NCBI RefSeq assembly: GCF_028746185.1
Contig: NZ_JAQIVH010000044.1
Coordinates: 1 to 64,000, forward strand
Source of the DNA: Paenibacillus_E qinlingensis
GTDB taxonomy: Bacteria; Bacillota; Bacilli; Paenibacillales; NBRC-103111
DNA: 64,000 bases
Direction: 5' to 3'
Shown here: in pieces, positions 34,184 through 43,385 of the stretch
Numbering within the stretch: the stretch's first letter is position 1
How the letters are laid out: every line of letters starts with the position of its first letter
The notes under the pieces: generated by a model
What the model saw: the letters and a program-made list of their open reading frames with translations, nothing else
What the model was told of the DNA's origin: nothing
Databases searched by the model: none
Translations under genes and position numbers: made by a program

Positions 34184-35803
34184 CTACCACCCCCATTTCT
34201 TCCGATAATCGGTTGGTGTCATATTCGTAATGCTTCGGAATGTTTTGACGAAATGCTTATAGCTTTTATACCCGCACATCGTGCACACATCCGTTACTAG
34301 GTACTCAGGCTTCTTCAAGCATTCTTGCGCATAATGGATGCGAATTTCAGTCACAAACCGCATGTAGTTCTTATCTAGCTTTCTTTTGAAAATACGGCTT
34401 AAATACGATGGATTATAAAAGAAACGATCGGCCACCATTTGCAGAGTAATGTCTTGGTCGATATGCTCTTTAATATAAGCTTCAATATGATCGAAAATAA
34501 GCACATCCGGATGATTCGTTGAAGAGAACTCATCTCGATACACATCGCTGACTTGCACCATCCAAGCGGCTAGCCAGCTGAAAAGGGTATGGAGCGTCGG
34601 GAAATCATCGACACACGTTAGTTTTAGCAGTTTTTCACTGTAAACGCCTTCAACAGGAATGCCATTGCGGTGGGCAAAGCGAACGATGGTGGAGATGATT
34701 TCTTGCATAAAGGCGAATCCGCGATCCATCGAAGTATGGGGTAAATGTATGCTCAAATCCTGAGCGAGTCGGTGCATTAGTGTCTCAATATCCTTGTGAT
34801 TACCGCTTTCAAGTCCAGCAAGTATGCGACTCTTATCAGCTTCTTCAAGAAGAAGACGTGAATCTTTGGTACGAGTCGGTGACTCATTGGCTGCGATTGG
34901 AAAGAAGATCTGTCGCTTGTCCTGATAATAGCGTTGATATAGCGCTTGATCGGTTTGACGAAGCAACTGTGTTAATTGCGTGCTATCCGATGTTGGTTTA
35001 CCAATCGCCATGAAAAAGCCGGAATCATAACTTGGAAGTGAGTCGAGGTTAGCCTCGTACGTCCTCATTTGATCATCCAATACCGCTACGGCATAGCATT
35101 TGTTCTTATCTATATAGAAGAATAATTGTGGGGGAATACTGGAACTAGACAGTATTTCTAACGCGGCTCGAATGATGCGTTCAGCATGCTGTTGAAACGT
35201 TCTTCTTTCGTAAGTTTGTGAAGAATTCATAGGTAACCATGTGACCACAATAGGTAGATACTTAATGGTCAAATGCCCGAAGTCGTTGAGTTGTTGGCGT
35301 ATGCCTTCCTCCCAAGCAGCGTGTTCATCTTCCAGTAAAAATTTGATCAACTGGTTGCTTTTAAAGCTTTTATTTTCGCTGGCTTGTTGTTCCAAGTTCG
35401 TACGTTGTGCTCGTTCATTATGTCTTTGTTTAAGTGTAGTCATACAGCTTTGAATAGTCGAAAAGCTTTCTTCATACTCCAGTGGCTTTAAGAGAAAGGC
35501 ATGCACGCCGCCAAGACGGATCGCCTTTTGAGCATATTCAAAGTCATTGAAGCCAGTCAAAATAATAAAGAGGGTATCCGGGAGTGTCGCTCGAATGTGT
35601 TCAATCATCTGAAGTCCGTCCATTTCGGGCATGCGAATATCCGTGATGATGAGATCAGGTTGCTCATGTAGAGCTGTGAGCCAGCCTTCCTTGCCATTTG
35701 CAGCTTCAACAATCGTAGTGACACCAAGTTCTGCCCAGTCAAAATAATGCTGCAAGCCAGCTCTGATTAGTGGTTCATCCTCGACAATTAGTAGTTTATA
35801 CAT
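34184..35803 (-). CDS. YesN-type response regulator with AraC HTH (sialic-acid locus)
   Basis: A 539-residue protein with a receiver domain (acidic pocket at Glu8-Asp9, phosphoacceptor Asp55 in LIITDIRMPEMDG), a central linker and a C-terminal AraC domain (about 435-535: VADRFFYNPSYLSRIFKRKL, then MCGYKSYKHFVKTFRSITNM). It is the first gene of the pair with the kinase and is divergent from the ABC/nan genes across 222 bases, which it most likely activates. Confidence 0.92.
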   Translation of the reverse strand: MYKLLIVEDEPLIRAGLQHYFDWAELGVTTIVEAANGKEGWLTALHEQPDLIITDIRMPEMDGLQMIEHIRATLPDTLFIILTGFNDFEYAQKAIRLGGVHAFLLKPLEYEESFSTIQSCMTTLKQRHNERAQRTNLEQQASENKSFKSNQLIKFLLEDEHAAWEEGIRQQLNDFGHLTIKYLPIVVTWLPMNSSQTYERRTFQQHAERIIRAALEILSSSSIPPQLFFYIDKNKCYAVAVLDDQMRTYEANLDSLPSYDSGFFMAIGKPTSDSTQLTQLLRQTDQALYQRYYQDKRQIFFPIAANESPTRTKDSRLLLEEADKSRILAGLESGNHKDIETLMHRLAQDLSIHLPHTSMDRGFAFMQEIISTIVRFAHRNGIPVEGVYSEKLLKLTCVDDFPTLHTLFSWLAAWMVQVSDVYRDEFSSTNHPDVLIFDHIEAYIKEHIDQDITLQMVADRFFYNPSYLSRIFKRKLDKNYMRFVTEIRIHYAQECLKKPEYLVTDVCTMCGYKSYKHFVKTFRSITNMTPTDYRKKWGW

Positions 35804-36025
35804 GAAGTTCCCCCAGCTTGTTAGGACTTGAAACCGTGCGGTAAATCAAGTATAACATTAAAATTATCGGAAAAGAGGCTGTCTGTTGCTGGAAAATGAA
35901 CAGGTCAGAATAGGACTATGAATGTAAAGATACGGGGATTCTCCACGATATCAATATCACGTATGCTTAGGGCACGGAATGAAACGAAGCATGTTTATTC
36001 CACAAACAATATCGGGGGTGCTCAA

Positions 36026-37426
36026 ATGAGGGCTATGAAAAAAGGACTAATGACATTGGTAGGCGTTGCTCTTGTCGGGTCGCAGTTAGTTGCATGTACG
36101 AATTCATCTACGAATACACCAGCGAACACAGCCACGAGTACTGCTGAAAGTAAAACGGTTACACCGAGTCCAGTGGCTGCGAAGCCAGTTGAGATTACAT
36201 GGTGGAACTTCCCGAACTTTCAACCGCTGGATGGGGAAATTGGGAAATATGAGAAGCAGATTATTGCTGCTTTTAACAAGAAGCATCCCGAAATTAAAGT
36301 CAATTTAGAAATGATTACCTTTGAAGGTGGTCCGCAAAAGCTGAACGTGGCCATCGCTTCGAACTCGGCGCCGGATGTGATTTACGATGCTCCGGGACGT
36401 ATTATCGACTGGGGGAAGAAGAAGTTACTCGCTCCGCTGAACGATATCGTCACCGAAGAGGTGAAGAAAGATATTACGCCAGCTCTTTGGAAGCAATCCA
36501 TGGTCGGCGACCAGATTTATATGTATCCGATTAATACGGCTCCATTCATGATGGCCGTCAATAAGACGGTATTTGAGAAAATCGGTGCGCTTGATCTACT
36601 GCCTCTGAGCCGTCCTGATCGTACGTGGACCGTAGCTGAATATGAGAAAGCGCTTCAAGCTGTGAAGGAAAAGGCACCGGAAATTATTCCAACGGGCTTC
36701 TTCGCTAAGAGTACGGCAGGAGATCAAGGAACACGTGCTTACATTGCCAACTTAGGTGTGTCGAGGTTTTTGAGTGAAGATAACTCCAAAGTAGCTATTA
36801 ATACCGACAACGCTGCGAAAGCATTGGATTGGGTAGCTAAAGCGACAAAGGACAAGATTAGTGTGTCTGGTTCTGCCTCTCTTGCCGCTGCAGATGTAAA
36901 CGATTTATTCTTGCAAGGCAAATTAGCCTTTACTTTGAATTATTCAGCTGTACTGAAAGCGCAGAACGTTCCGCTCAAAAAGGTGCAATTTGAAGATATT
37001 CTATTACCATTCCCAACTTTAGATGGATCTAAGCCAAAACTTGAGCCGTATTTGGGCGGTATGGCCGTGTTTAACAACGGAAACGCAGACAAGATTGCGG
37101 CTGCCAAGAAGTTAGTCGATTTCATTGCGAATGATCCCGAATATGCAAAGAAAAACTTGATTCAAACAGGCGGTTTATCTGCACGTACCTCGATTACAGG
37201 ACTTTATAGTGATGCCGAGTACAAATACGCAGAAACAGCTCGACAATTCATCACGGATGCACCGACAATTGCCGATGGTTACGCGGAAATTCGTACATTC
37301 TGGTTCCCTGAATTGCAACGTGTGTTAACAGGCACAGCAACCGGCAAGGAAGCGTTGGATAGCTTTGCATCCAAAGCGAACGAGGCCATTGCGAAAGCGA
37401 AGAAAGAACAAGCAGCTTCCAAATAA
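36026..37426 (+). CDS. Extracellular solute-binding lipoprotein (likely sialic acid)
   Basis: A 466-residue family 1-type binding lipoprotein; the lipobox SQLVACTNS gives the lipidated cysteine near residue 24. The ATG at 36026 follows CGGGGGTG. The bound ligand is inferred from the operon: the downstream genes encode sialate lyase, ManNAc-6-P epimerase and a ROK kinase, so N-acetylneuraminate or a sialylated glycan is likely (compare SatA-type systems). A terminator-like hairpin (37446-37476) separates it from the permease genes and probably sets a high protein-to-permease ratio. Confidence 0.88.
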   Translation: MRAMKKGLMTLVGVALVGSQLVACTNSSTNTPANTATSTAESKTVTPSPVAAKPVEITWWNFPNFQPLDGEIGKYEKQIIAAFNKKHPEIKVNLEMITFEGGPQKLNVAIASNSAPDVIYDAPGRIIDWGKKKLLAPLNDIVTEEVKKDITPALWKQSMVGDQIYMYPINTAPFMMAVNKTVFEKIGALDLLPLSRPDRTWTVAEYEKALQAVKEKAPEIIPTGFFAKSTAGDQGTRAYIANLGVSRFLSEDNSKVAINTDNAAKALDWVAKATKDKISVSGSASLAAADVNDLFLQGKLAFTLNYSAVLKAQNVPLKKVQFEDILLPFPTLDGSKPKLEPYLGGMAVFNNGNADKIAAAKKLVDFIANDPEYAKKNLIQTGGLSARTSITGLYSDAEYKYAETARQFITDAPTIADGYAEIRTFWFPELQRVLTGTATGKEALDSFASKANEAIAKAKKEQAASK

Positions 37427-37445
37427 GCACGAAGAATGTTCTCTG

Positions 37446-37476
37446 AGAGTAGAGTGCGATCGTACTCTACTCTTTT
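37446..37476 (+). terminator. Attenuator hairpin between binding protein and permeases
   Basis: A perfect 10-bp stem (AGAGTAGAGT / ACTCTACTCT) with an 8-base loop, then TTTT. It lies inside the operon, so it probably causes partial termination. Confidence 0.75.
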
Positions 37477-37507
37477 CATCTCAAAAAAAGAAAGGGAGGG
37501 AAGAAAC

Positions 37508-38404
37508 ATGGAGGTAACGGTTCGTAAAACCAAAGGTTACATACGTCGAGATTGGCTTATGAGCTATGTCTTTTTACTGCCTGCGCTTGGATTCTTTCTG
37601 CTTTTTGTTGCCTATCCCATGGTGAAAGGGATCTATATTAGCTTCTTCGATTACTCTTTGCGAACGTTTAACTTTATAGGATTTGATAATTATGTCGATT
37701 TGATTCAGAACGAAACATTTCTAAAATCGATGCGAAATACGCTGCTGCTAGTCGTGATAACGGTGCCTATTGTGATCATTTTCTCCTTATTCGTGGCCGT
37801 TTCCATTTATAAGAAAAAAGAGTTTGCTCGATCATTCTTTCGAGGCGTCTTCTATTTGCCAGCCGTTTCTTCTGTCGTCAGTATTACGGTTGTATGGGGA
37901 TGGATCTACCATCCGAATTACGGCATTCTCAACTATTTAGGGGGATTAATTGGGCTTGAGCCCATTTCGTGGCTAGGCGACCAGCGCACAGCACTGCTAG
38001 CAATTATCGCGGTTTTGATCACAACCTCAGTAGGTCAGCCTATCATTCTTTACGTGGCTTCCCTAGGGAATATCCCAACTTCGTATATCGAAGCGGCTGA
38101 AATCGACCGAGCGAACCCGTGGCAAATCTTTTTGAAAATTATCTGGCCTATGCTCATGCCGACCAATCTCTATATTATCGTGATCACGACGATCAATACG
38201 TTTCAGTGCTTTGCCTTAATTCAATTACTTACTTCTGGCGGGCCAGTTTATAGTACGTCGACCGTCATGTATGGCGTGTACGAGCAAGCCTTCGTGCTAG
38301 GTCATTTCGGCAGCGCCTCGGCTATGGGTGTATTCCTTGCGATTATTATCGGGGTTATCTCGTTGATTCAATTTAAATTCTTTGGCAGCGATGTTGAGTA
38401 CTAG
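37508..38404 (+). CDS. Sugar ABC transporter permease (MalF-like)
   Basis: A 298-residue permease with six segments. The EAA-type loop reads YIEAAEIDRANPWQIFLKII, with an Arg in place of the usual Gly (D-R-A rather than D-G-A). The ATG at 37508 follows GGGAGGG. With the partner at 38416 it forms the membrane channel for the ligand of the lipoprotein at 36026. No ATPase gene is present in the locus. Confidence 0.92.
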   Translation: MEVTVRKTKGYIRRDWLMSYVFLLPALGFFLLFVAYPMVKGIYISFFDYSLRTFNFIGFDNYVDLIQNETFLKSMRNTLLLVVITVPIVIIFSLFVAVSIYKKKEFARSFFRGVFYLPAVSSVVSITVVWGWIYHPNYGILNYLGGLIGLEPISWLGDQRTALLAIIAVLITTSVGQPIILYVASLGNIPTSYIEAAEIDRANPWQIFLKIIWPMLMPTNLYIIVITTINTFQCFALIQLLTSGGPVYSTSTVMYGVYEQAFVLGHFGSASAMGVFLAIIIGVISLIQFKFFGSDVEY

Positions 38405-38415
38405 GAGGGGACATC

Positions 38416-39246
38416 ATGAAAGTAAACGCTGGGCAAAGGGTATTTAACGGATTTTCTACGCTATTATTGATCCTTTCTACGTTGTTTTTTATATTTCCAT
38501 TTTATTGGATTGTGACGGGTGCTTTTAAATTCCAAACGGTAGCAACACAAATTCCGCCAGAATGGTTCCCACTCAAACCAACCTTACAGAACTGGGTGGA
38601 TTTATTTAAGAATCCGGTATGGCGTTGGACGTTAAACAGCTTCATCATTGCTGTGGTTGAAATGTTTGCTGTCTGTCTTGTTTCCGCTTCTGCCGGCTAT
38701 GTCTTGGCGAAGAAGTTGTTCCCAGGGCGGAAGATCATTTTTACGATGTTCATTGCTGCGATGGCTTTACCGAAACAAGTCATTCTTGTTCCGCTATTTA
38801 CAATGTTGGCCGACTTCGGATGGGTCAATACGTATCATGGACTTATTTTACCAGCGATTGGTTGGCCATTTGGTGTGTTCTTGATGAAACAATTCGCTCA
38901 GACGGTACCTGGGGAGTTAATTGAAGCAGCGAAGATCGATGGCTGCTCCGAAATCCGACTATTCTCCACGATTATCTTGCCTTTACTTAAACCAGCGTTA
39001 GGAGCGCTTGCGATCTTTACTTTCATTGCCTCTTGGAATGACTATTTCAGTCAACTCATTATGACGAGGTCGACCTCCATGATGACATTGCCGCTAGGGG
39101 TAGCAACGATGCAAGGTGAATTTACGACCAACTACGGAATCATGATGGCAGGAGCGGCACTCGCGTCTGTTCCAATGATTACGATCTTTCTCGTGTTCCA
39201 AAAAGCCTTTACACAAGGGATTACGATGGGTGCGGTCAAGGGTTAA
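38416..39246 (+). CDS. Sugar ABC transporter permease (MalG/AraQ-like)
   Basis: A 276-residue permease with six segments, the EAA loop ELIEAAKIDGCSEIRLFSTI and the C-terminus FTQGITMGAVKG. The ATG follows AGGAGGGG, 11 bases after the preceding permease gene. It is part of the presumed sialic-acid importer. Confidence 0.93.
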   Translation: MKVNAGQRVFNGFSTLLLILSTLFFIFPFYWIVTGAFKFQTVATQIPPEWFPLKPTLQNWVDLFKNPVWRWTLNSFIIAVVEMFAVCLVSASAGYVLAKKLFPGRKIIFTMFIAAMALPKQVILVPLFTMLADFGWVNTYHGLILPAIGWPFGVFLMKQFAQTVPGELIEAAKIDGCSEIRLFSTIILPLLKPALGALAIFTFIASWNDYFSQLIMTRSTSMMTLPLGVATMQGEFTTNYGIMMAGAALASVPMITIFLVFQKAFTQGITMGAVKG

Positions 39247-39327
39247 TGGTGCAGTAGTGGGATACAAGATAACAGCTAATAACCATGTACACAATGTAAT
39301 CAGTCAAACAATCGGAGGAAAACAGAG

Positions 39328-40245
39328 ATGAAACCTTATAATTTGGAACCATTTCGCGGTATAATTATCGCATTATATGCTAGCTACGATGAGCAGGGAG
39401 AAATGAATACAGACGCAGTGCGTCGATTGGCTCGCTATTACGCTACGTCGGGTGTGAAAGGACTTTATGTTGGCGGCAGTTCAGGTGAGGGTATGCTGCA
39501 AACCGTTGAAGAACGTAAGGTGATCCTTGCGGCTGTGATGGAAGAAGTAGGTGATGAGCTGACGATTATTGCCCATGTGGGAGCAGCTGCCACGCGAGAT
39601 AGTGTTGAGCTTGCCAAGCATGCAGCAGAAGTTGGGGCGCACGCCGTATCAGCCGTTCCCGCCATTTATTATCGGTTGTCACCGGATAGCGTGGAGGGGC
39701 ATTGGCAGGCTATTATCGATGCGACATCCCTGCCATTCATCATTTATCACATTCCTCAGACGACAGGCTTTCATTTATCGAAAAGTTTGTTAATGAAAAT
39801 GGCTGCACAAGACAAGGTTATTGGCGTAAAGATTTCTGCAGAGAGCACCTTTGAACTTCAACAGTTTAAAGCGGCTGGAGGCAGTGAGTTCCTCGTATTC
39901 AACGGACCAGATGAGCAGTATTTAGCTGGACGGAGTATTGGTGCAGACGGAGGCATTGGCGGAACGTATGGGGTGATGCCCGAGCTATTCCTCAAAATTG
40001 AACAATGCTATGTGGCAGGGAATATGCGCGAAGCACAGGAGTGGCAGTTCAAGGTGAATGAACTCATCGTTGAATTATTGTCTTTCCCTTCCTTATATGG
40101 AGCTTGCAAAGCGGTTCTAAAGCTGCGCGGGTACGATATTGGAGAGCCGAGGATGCCATTATTACCTTGCACACCGGGGGATCAAGGAAGAATCGAAGAG
40201 TTGAATGTGCGAATCATGACACTGGTTGAGCTAGCAAAGGCATAA
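39328..40245 (+). CDS. nanA: N-acetylneuraminate lyase
   Basis: A 305-residue TIM-barrel aldolase of the DapA/NanA family. The Schiff-base lysine is Lys168 (VIGVKISAE), the catalytic tyrosine Tyr140 (FIIYHIPQT), and the carboxylate-binding loop GGSSGEG replaces the G-T-T-G-E of DapA. It cleaves Neu5Ac to ManNAc and pyruvate. Adjacent NanE and a ROK kinase favour NanA over dihydrodipicolinate synthase. The ATG follows TCGGAGG. Confidence 0.9.
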   Translation: MKPYNLEPFRGIIIALYASYDEQGEMNTDAVRRLARYYATSGVKGLYVGGSSGEGMLQTVEERKVILAAVMEEVGDELTIIAHVGAAATRDSVELAKHAAEVGAHAVSAVPAIYYRLSPDSVEGHWQAIIDATSLPFIIYHIPQTTGFHLSKSLLMKMAAQDKVIGVKISAESTFELQQFKAAGGSEFLVFNGPDEQYLAGRSIGADGGIGGTYGVMPELFLKIEQCYVAGNMREAQEWQFKVNELIVELLSFPSLYGACKAVLKLRGYDIGEPRMPLLPCTPGDQGRIEELNVRIMTLVELAKA

Positions 40246-40262
40246 GTGGGGGAGTGTTACGG

Positions 40263-40946
40263 ATGGAACGTAGGGAAATATTCCCAATGAGCGGTTTGAT
40301 CGTCTCCTGTCAGGCGCTGGAGGATGAACCTCTTCATGGCGGTGATGCAATGGCGAAAATGGCAAGAGCAGCTGTTCAATCGGGTGCCATTGGTATTCGG
40401 ACGAACGGGGTTCACGATATTTTGATGATAAAAAAAGAAGTAGATGTGCCTGTGATTGGACTTATCAAAAGAGAAATGCCTGGCTCCAGTGTGTTTATAA
40501 CACCAACGTTGGACGAAGTAAAAGCCATTGTGATCGCAGGCGCTGATGTCGTTGCGCTTGATGTCACGAATCGGGAAGGCCGGTTGGAAGCAGTGAAGCC
40601 GCTTATCGAATGGGCTCATGAAATGGGAGCCGCTGTTATGGCAGATATTTCAACCTTCGAAGAAGGGTTAGCAGCAGAAGCGCTGGGTGTCGATTTCATC
40701 GGGACGACGCTTGCTGGCTATACACCGTACAGTACGCAGCTAGATGGGCCTGACTTCGAATTACTTGAACAGCTTTGTGCAAAAGTTAGTGTGCCTGTTG
40801 TTGCGGAAGGTCGGATTTGGACGCCAGAGGAAGCAGTGAAAGCAATGGCTTGTGGCGCTGCCTATGTCGTGGTGGGGAGTGCAATCACACGACCGCAGCT
40901 CATTACGGAGCGCTATGTGAAGGCGTTATCTTCTAAGCATGTGTAG
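40263..40946 (+). CDS. nanE: N-acetylmannosamine-6-phosphate 2-epimerase
   Basis: A 227-residue NanE-type TIM barrel that converts ManNAc-6-P to GlcNAc-6-P. The motifs are VSCQALEDEPLHG, GAIGIRTNGV, VIGLIKREM (catalytic Lys region), VMADISTFEEG and VVAEGRIWTPEEA with VVVGSAITRP. The ATG at 40263 is 9 bases after GGGGGA; GTG 40254 and ATG 40290 are alternatives. It lies between nanA and the kinase gene. Confidence 0.93.
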   Translation: MERREIFPMSGLIVSCQALEDEPLHGGDAMAKMARAAVQSGAIGIRTNGVHDILMIKKEVDVPVIGLIKREMPGSSVFITPTLDEVKAIVIAGADVVALDVTNREGRLEAVKPLIEWAHEMGAAVMADISTFEEGLAAEALGVDFIGTTLAGYTPYSTQLDGPDFELLEQLCAKVSVPVVAEGRIWTPEEAVKAMACGAAYVVVGSAITRPQLITERYVKALSSKHV

Positions 40947-40957
40947 GGGGTATACGA

Positions 40958-41914
40958 ATGGTAACTTATACGTATGAGCCCCTAGCAGATTATGCAATTG
41001 GTGTTGATGTTGGAGGTACCAAGATCAACGCTGGCCTCGTCAATGCACAAGGTGAAGTCTTGTGTATGGTCAGTTTAGCGACACTGGCGGGTGAAGTGAG
41101 GACGGTTGATCGTATTCAGCAAGCCATTCATGAGGTGATCGCGGAAGCTCAGAGTTTGGGGCCAGACCTGTTTCTAAAAGGCATTGGTGTCGGAAGTGCA
41201 GGGCAAATCGATTGGGCGAGCGGCTCGATTCGCTCTGCGTCTGACATTATCCCCGGTTATGCGGGAACGGCGCTTAAGGATATTCTTCACGAGCACTTCC
41301 AGCTGCCTGTTATCGTCGATAACGATGTGAATGTGCTGGCTCTGACAGAAAAACATTTGGGAGCTGGACGAGGCGTGGAACATTTCCTATGCCTTGCGCT
41401 GGGCACTGGTGTTGGCGGCGCACTCGTTGTGGATGGCCAACTGGTCCACGGTGCTTGGGGCGGCGGCGGTGAGCTTGGCCACATTTCGGTTGATTTCAGA
41501 GGCATCCCATGTGTATGTGGCGGGATTGGATGCTTGGAGCAATATGCGTCGGGGACTTCTATTGCGAGACGTATGCGCGAGAAGCTTGCACGCATGGGGA
41601 TAGCGGATGATTCCGTGGATACAAGGGAGGTATTTGCTCGTTGGCATGCGGGAGATCTGGCGGCGAATGAGCTTATGCAGGAAACCTTGTCGGCGCTAGG
41701 ATCGGCCATAGCCTCTTTCATTCATATGTTTAACCCCGCGTTAATCGTAATTGGCGGCGGGGTAGCCGAAGCAGGTGATCACTTGTTTACCGAACTGCGG
41801 AAAGAAGTAGCACGAAAAACGATGCCTGCCATGTTGGATGGTGTTCGAATTGAGCCAGCGTATCGTGGCAATTGGAGCGGTATGATTGGTGCAGCACTGC
41901 AATTGTGGGAATGA
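40958..41914 (+). CDS. nanK: ROK-family sugar kinase, probable N-acetylmannosamine kinase
   Basis: A 318-residue ROK kinase. The ATP-binding start is GVDVGGTKINAGLV, the catalytic Asp lies in PVIVDNDVNV, and the zinc motif CVCGGIGCLEQYASG is complete, with HISV preceding it. By context it phosphorylates ManNAc between the NanA and NanE steps. ROK enzymes overlap in sugar specificity, so glucokinase activity cannot be excluded. The ATG follows AGGGGG. The operon does not include nagA or nagB. Confidence 0.85.
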   Translation: MVTYTYEPLADYAIGVDVGGTKINAGLVNAQGEVLCMVSLATLAGEVRTVDRIQQAIHEVIAEAQSLGPDLFLKGIGVGSAGQIDWASGSIRSASDIIPGYAGTALKDILHEHFQLPVIVDNDVNVLALTEKHLGAGRGVEHFLCLALGTGVGGALVVDGQLVHGAWGGGGELGHISVDFRGIPCVCGGIGCLEQYASGTSIARRMREKLARMGIADDSVDTREVFARWHAGDLAANELMQETLSALGSAIASFIHMFNPALIVIGGGVAEAGDHLFTELRKEVARKTMPAMLDGVRIEPAYRGNWSGMIGAALQLWE

Positions 41915-41948
41915 AAATATGGAAGTAAGAGCATAGATGAGAGGACAG

Positions 41949-41998
41949 CCTCTGTTTTATCGTATAACGCGATAGAGCGGAGGTTTATTCTGTTTTTT
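41949..41998 (+). terminator. Weak terminator-like hairpin after the nan operon
   Basis: CCTC...TATCG pairs with CGATA...GAGG across 41949-41982 with an internal loop, followed after about 8 bases by six T. The fit is imperfect. Confidence 0.45.
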
Positions 41999-42133
41999 AG
42001 AAAATAGCACTAAACCATGCTACTCAACAGCACAACACACAAGTAATCCTTAGATAAAAACCTGGTGGCAATCTGGTGAATTTAGGTATCGGTATGCACC
42101 CCGGATAACCTGATGTTGGACACATCACTCGGT

Positions 42134-42325
42134 ATTTAACTGGAAAACCTCCATCTATTTTCACTCGTAATGCCTAACATTGCTGACAAGATGGAAAAAG
42201 TACAGCTAATACACCCGCATTTGGCTGTATCAGCCAAATCAGGCCATATTAGCTGTACAAAATCCATCTAATTGATCGGATTTGCGAAAACGGCAAGAAT
42301 TAGCTGTAGTTTCTACAGTTAGATG
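42134..42325. repeat. Type A four-unit structured repeat, copy A4
   Basis: Units start at about 42134, 42186, 42247 and 42299 (spacing 52, 61, 52 bp). The right arm of unit 2 (GTACAGCTAATA) is a perfect 12-bp complement of the left arm of unit 3. Between them a perfect 9-bp hairpin (ATTTGGCTG-TAT-CAGCCAAAT, 42219-42239) is centred at the exact middle of the element. Unit 4 is itself a near-perfect hairpin (TTAGCTGTAG-TTT-CTACAGTTA). It lies between the convergent nanK and AraC genes. I see no gene in 41915-42417. Confidence 0.85.
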
Positions 42326-42385
42326 TACCCGGTGGGGCAGAACCAACGCGATTCCCTCTCGGGGGTGCCAGGAAAGCACTGGCTA

Positions 42386-42418
42386 GACAAGAAGCTGATC
42401 ATAGATCAGCTTCTTTGT
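42386..42418. terminator. Stem-loop at the 3' end of the AraC gene
   Basis: GAAGCTGATC-ATA-GATCAGCTTC, a perfect 10-bp stem extended by GACAA/TTGTC, abuts the AraC stop codon. T-runs are short on both strands. Confidence 0.6.
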
Positions 42419-43218
42419 CATTTCCCTCGCCAGTTCCCATGCCGGTAATCGGAAGGCGTGGTGCCGGTTGTGCTTTTGAACACGCGAGCAAAATGGAATG
42501 AGTTCTTGAAACCGCATCGCATGGCGATTTCACCAATAGCCAAGCCTGTTTGCGTCAGCAGCTCGTTCGCCCGCAGAATGCGATAATTCCACACAAATTT
42601 GATAGGCGTGATTCCCTCATGTTTGCGGAACAAGCGAACCAGATGCTCGGGAGACAACCCGACTTTATCGGCAATGCCTTCCAGTGAAAGATGATCATGG
42701 AATTGTTGCTCGATGTATTGTTTTGCATGTAGAACCGAAGGATGCGTATGCTGCATATGATTGCTAGTCGATTCTGCAATAAATAACTGAATTGCTGCCA
42801 GGCCCAAACTGCAAAGGGTATCCGAGGTCGCTTCGTAGCGCAATCTTAAGGAGATGAGGATGTCCGTTAGGCGATTGATCTCTTCACTTATAGCTTGGGT
42901 ATGTGGCAATTGCGCTAGTAGGTTGCGTTGATGCTCCGAAAGCTCACCCACATGAACAGCTATCCAACGATGCCAGGTTTCTTGCTCTTTCGCGAACAAG
43001 AACTGTTCTTGATGACCTGGTCGTAGAAGGATCACTTGTCCAGGCTGAATCGTATGCGGAACTTCATCAACGTACACGGTCATAGAGCCAGTATGCAGTA
43101 AAACTAACTGCAGATCTGCTTGTATACGGGGACCGAATCGACTGCCAGGAGGGTATACAACGGTTCCGCCAACAGCAGCCTGTACGTTAGGGAGGTGTAG
43201 CGTGAATTCGGAGGTCAT
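42418..43218 (-). CDS. AraC-family transcriptional regulator
   Basis: A 266-residue regulator with an N-terminal cupin sensor (TVYVDEVPHTIQPGQVILLR, about 45-65) and a C-terminal double HTH (about 165-262: IADKVGLSPEHLVRLFRKHE, then IAMRCGFKNSFHFARVFKST, ending GTTPSDYRHGNW). The ATG at 43218 follows AAGGAGC; the frame upstream to 43314 lacks a ribosome site. It is divergent from the PhyH-like gene at 43386 and probably controls it, mirroring the pair at 10408-12269. Confidence 0.9.
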   Translation of the reverse strand: MTSEFTLHLPNVQAAVGGTVVYPPGSRFGPRIQADLQLVLLHTGSMTVYVDEVPHTIQPGQVILLRPGHQEQFLFAKEQETWHRWIAVHVGELSEHQRNLLAQLPHTQAISEEINRLTDILISLRLRYEATSDTLCSLGLAAIQLFIAESTSNHMQHTHPSVLHAKQYIEQQFHDHLSLEGIADKVGLSPEHLVRLFRKHEGITPIKFVWNYRILRANELLTQTGLAIGEIAMRCGFKNSFHFARVFKSTTGTTPSDYRHGNWRGK

Positions 43219-43385
43219 GAGGAAGCTCCTTTTCATTGATCTAATGAAACAGAATGTATGTAATCTCAATCTATGAATATCAATTACAGATATATATTCG
43301 TCAATCACAGCCATGTTCGAAAAGGGAATACGTCTGTATGCTAAGTATATAGCTAGTGCTTACATTTTGAAAGGGGATATGGGAT

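Noticed and set aside
39328..40245. Dihydrodipicolinate synthase
   Set aside because: The aldolase fold is shared, but nanE and a ROK kinase follow directly and the substrate loop is GGSSGEG, favouring sialate lyase.
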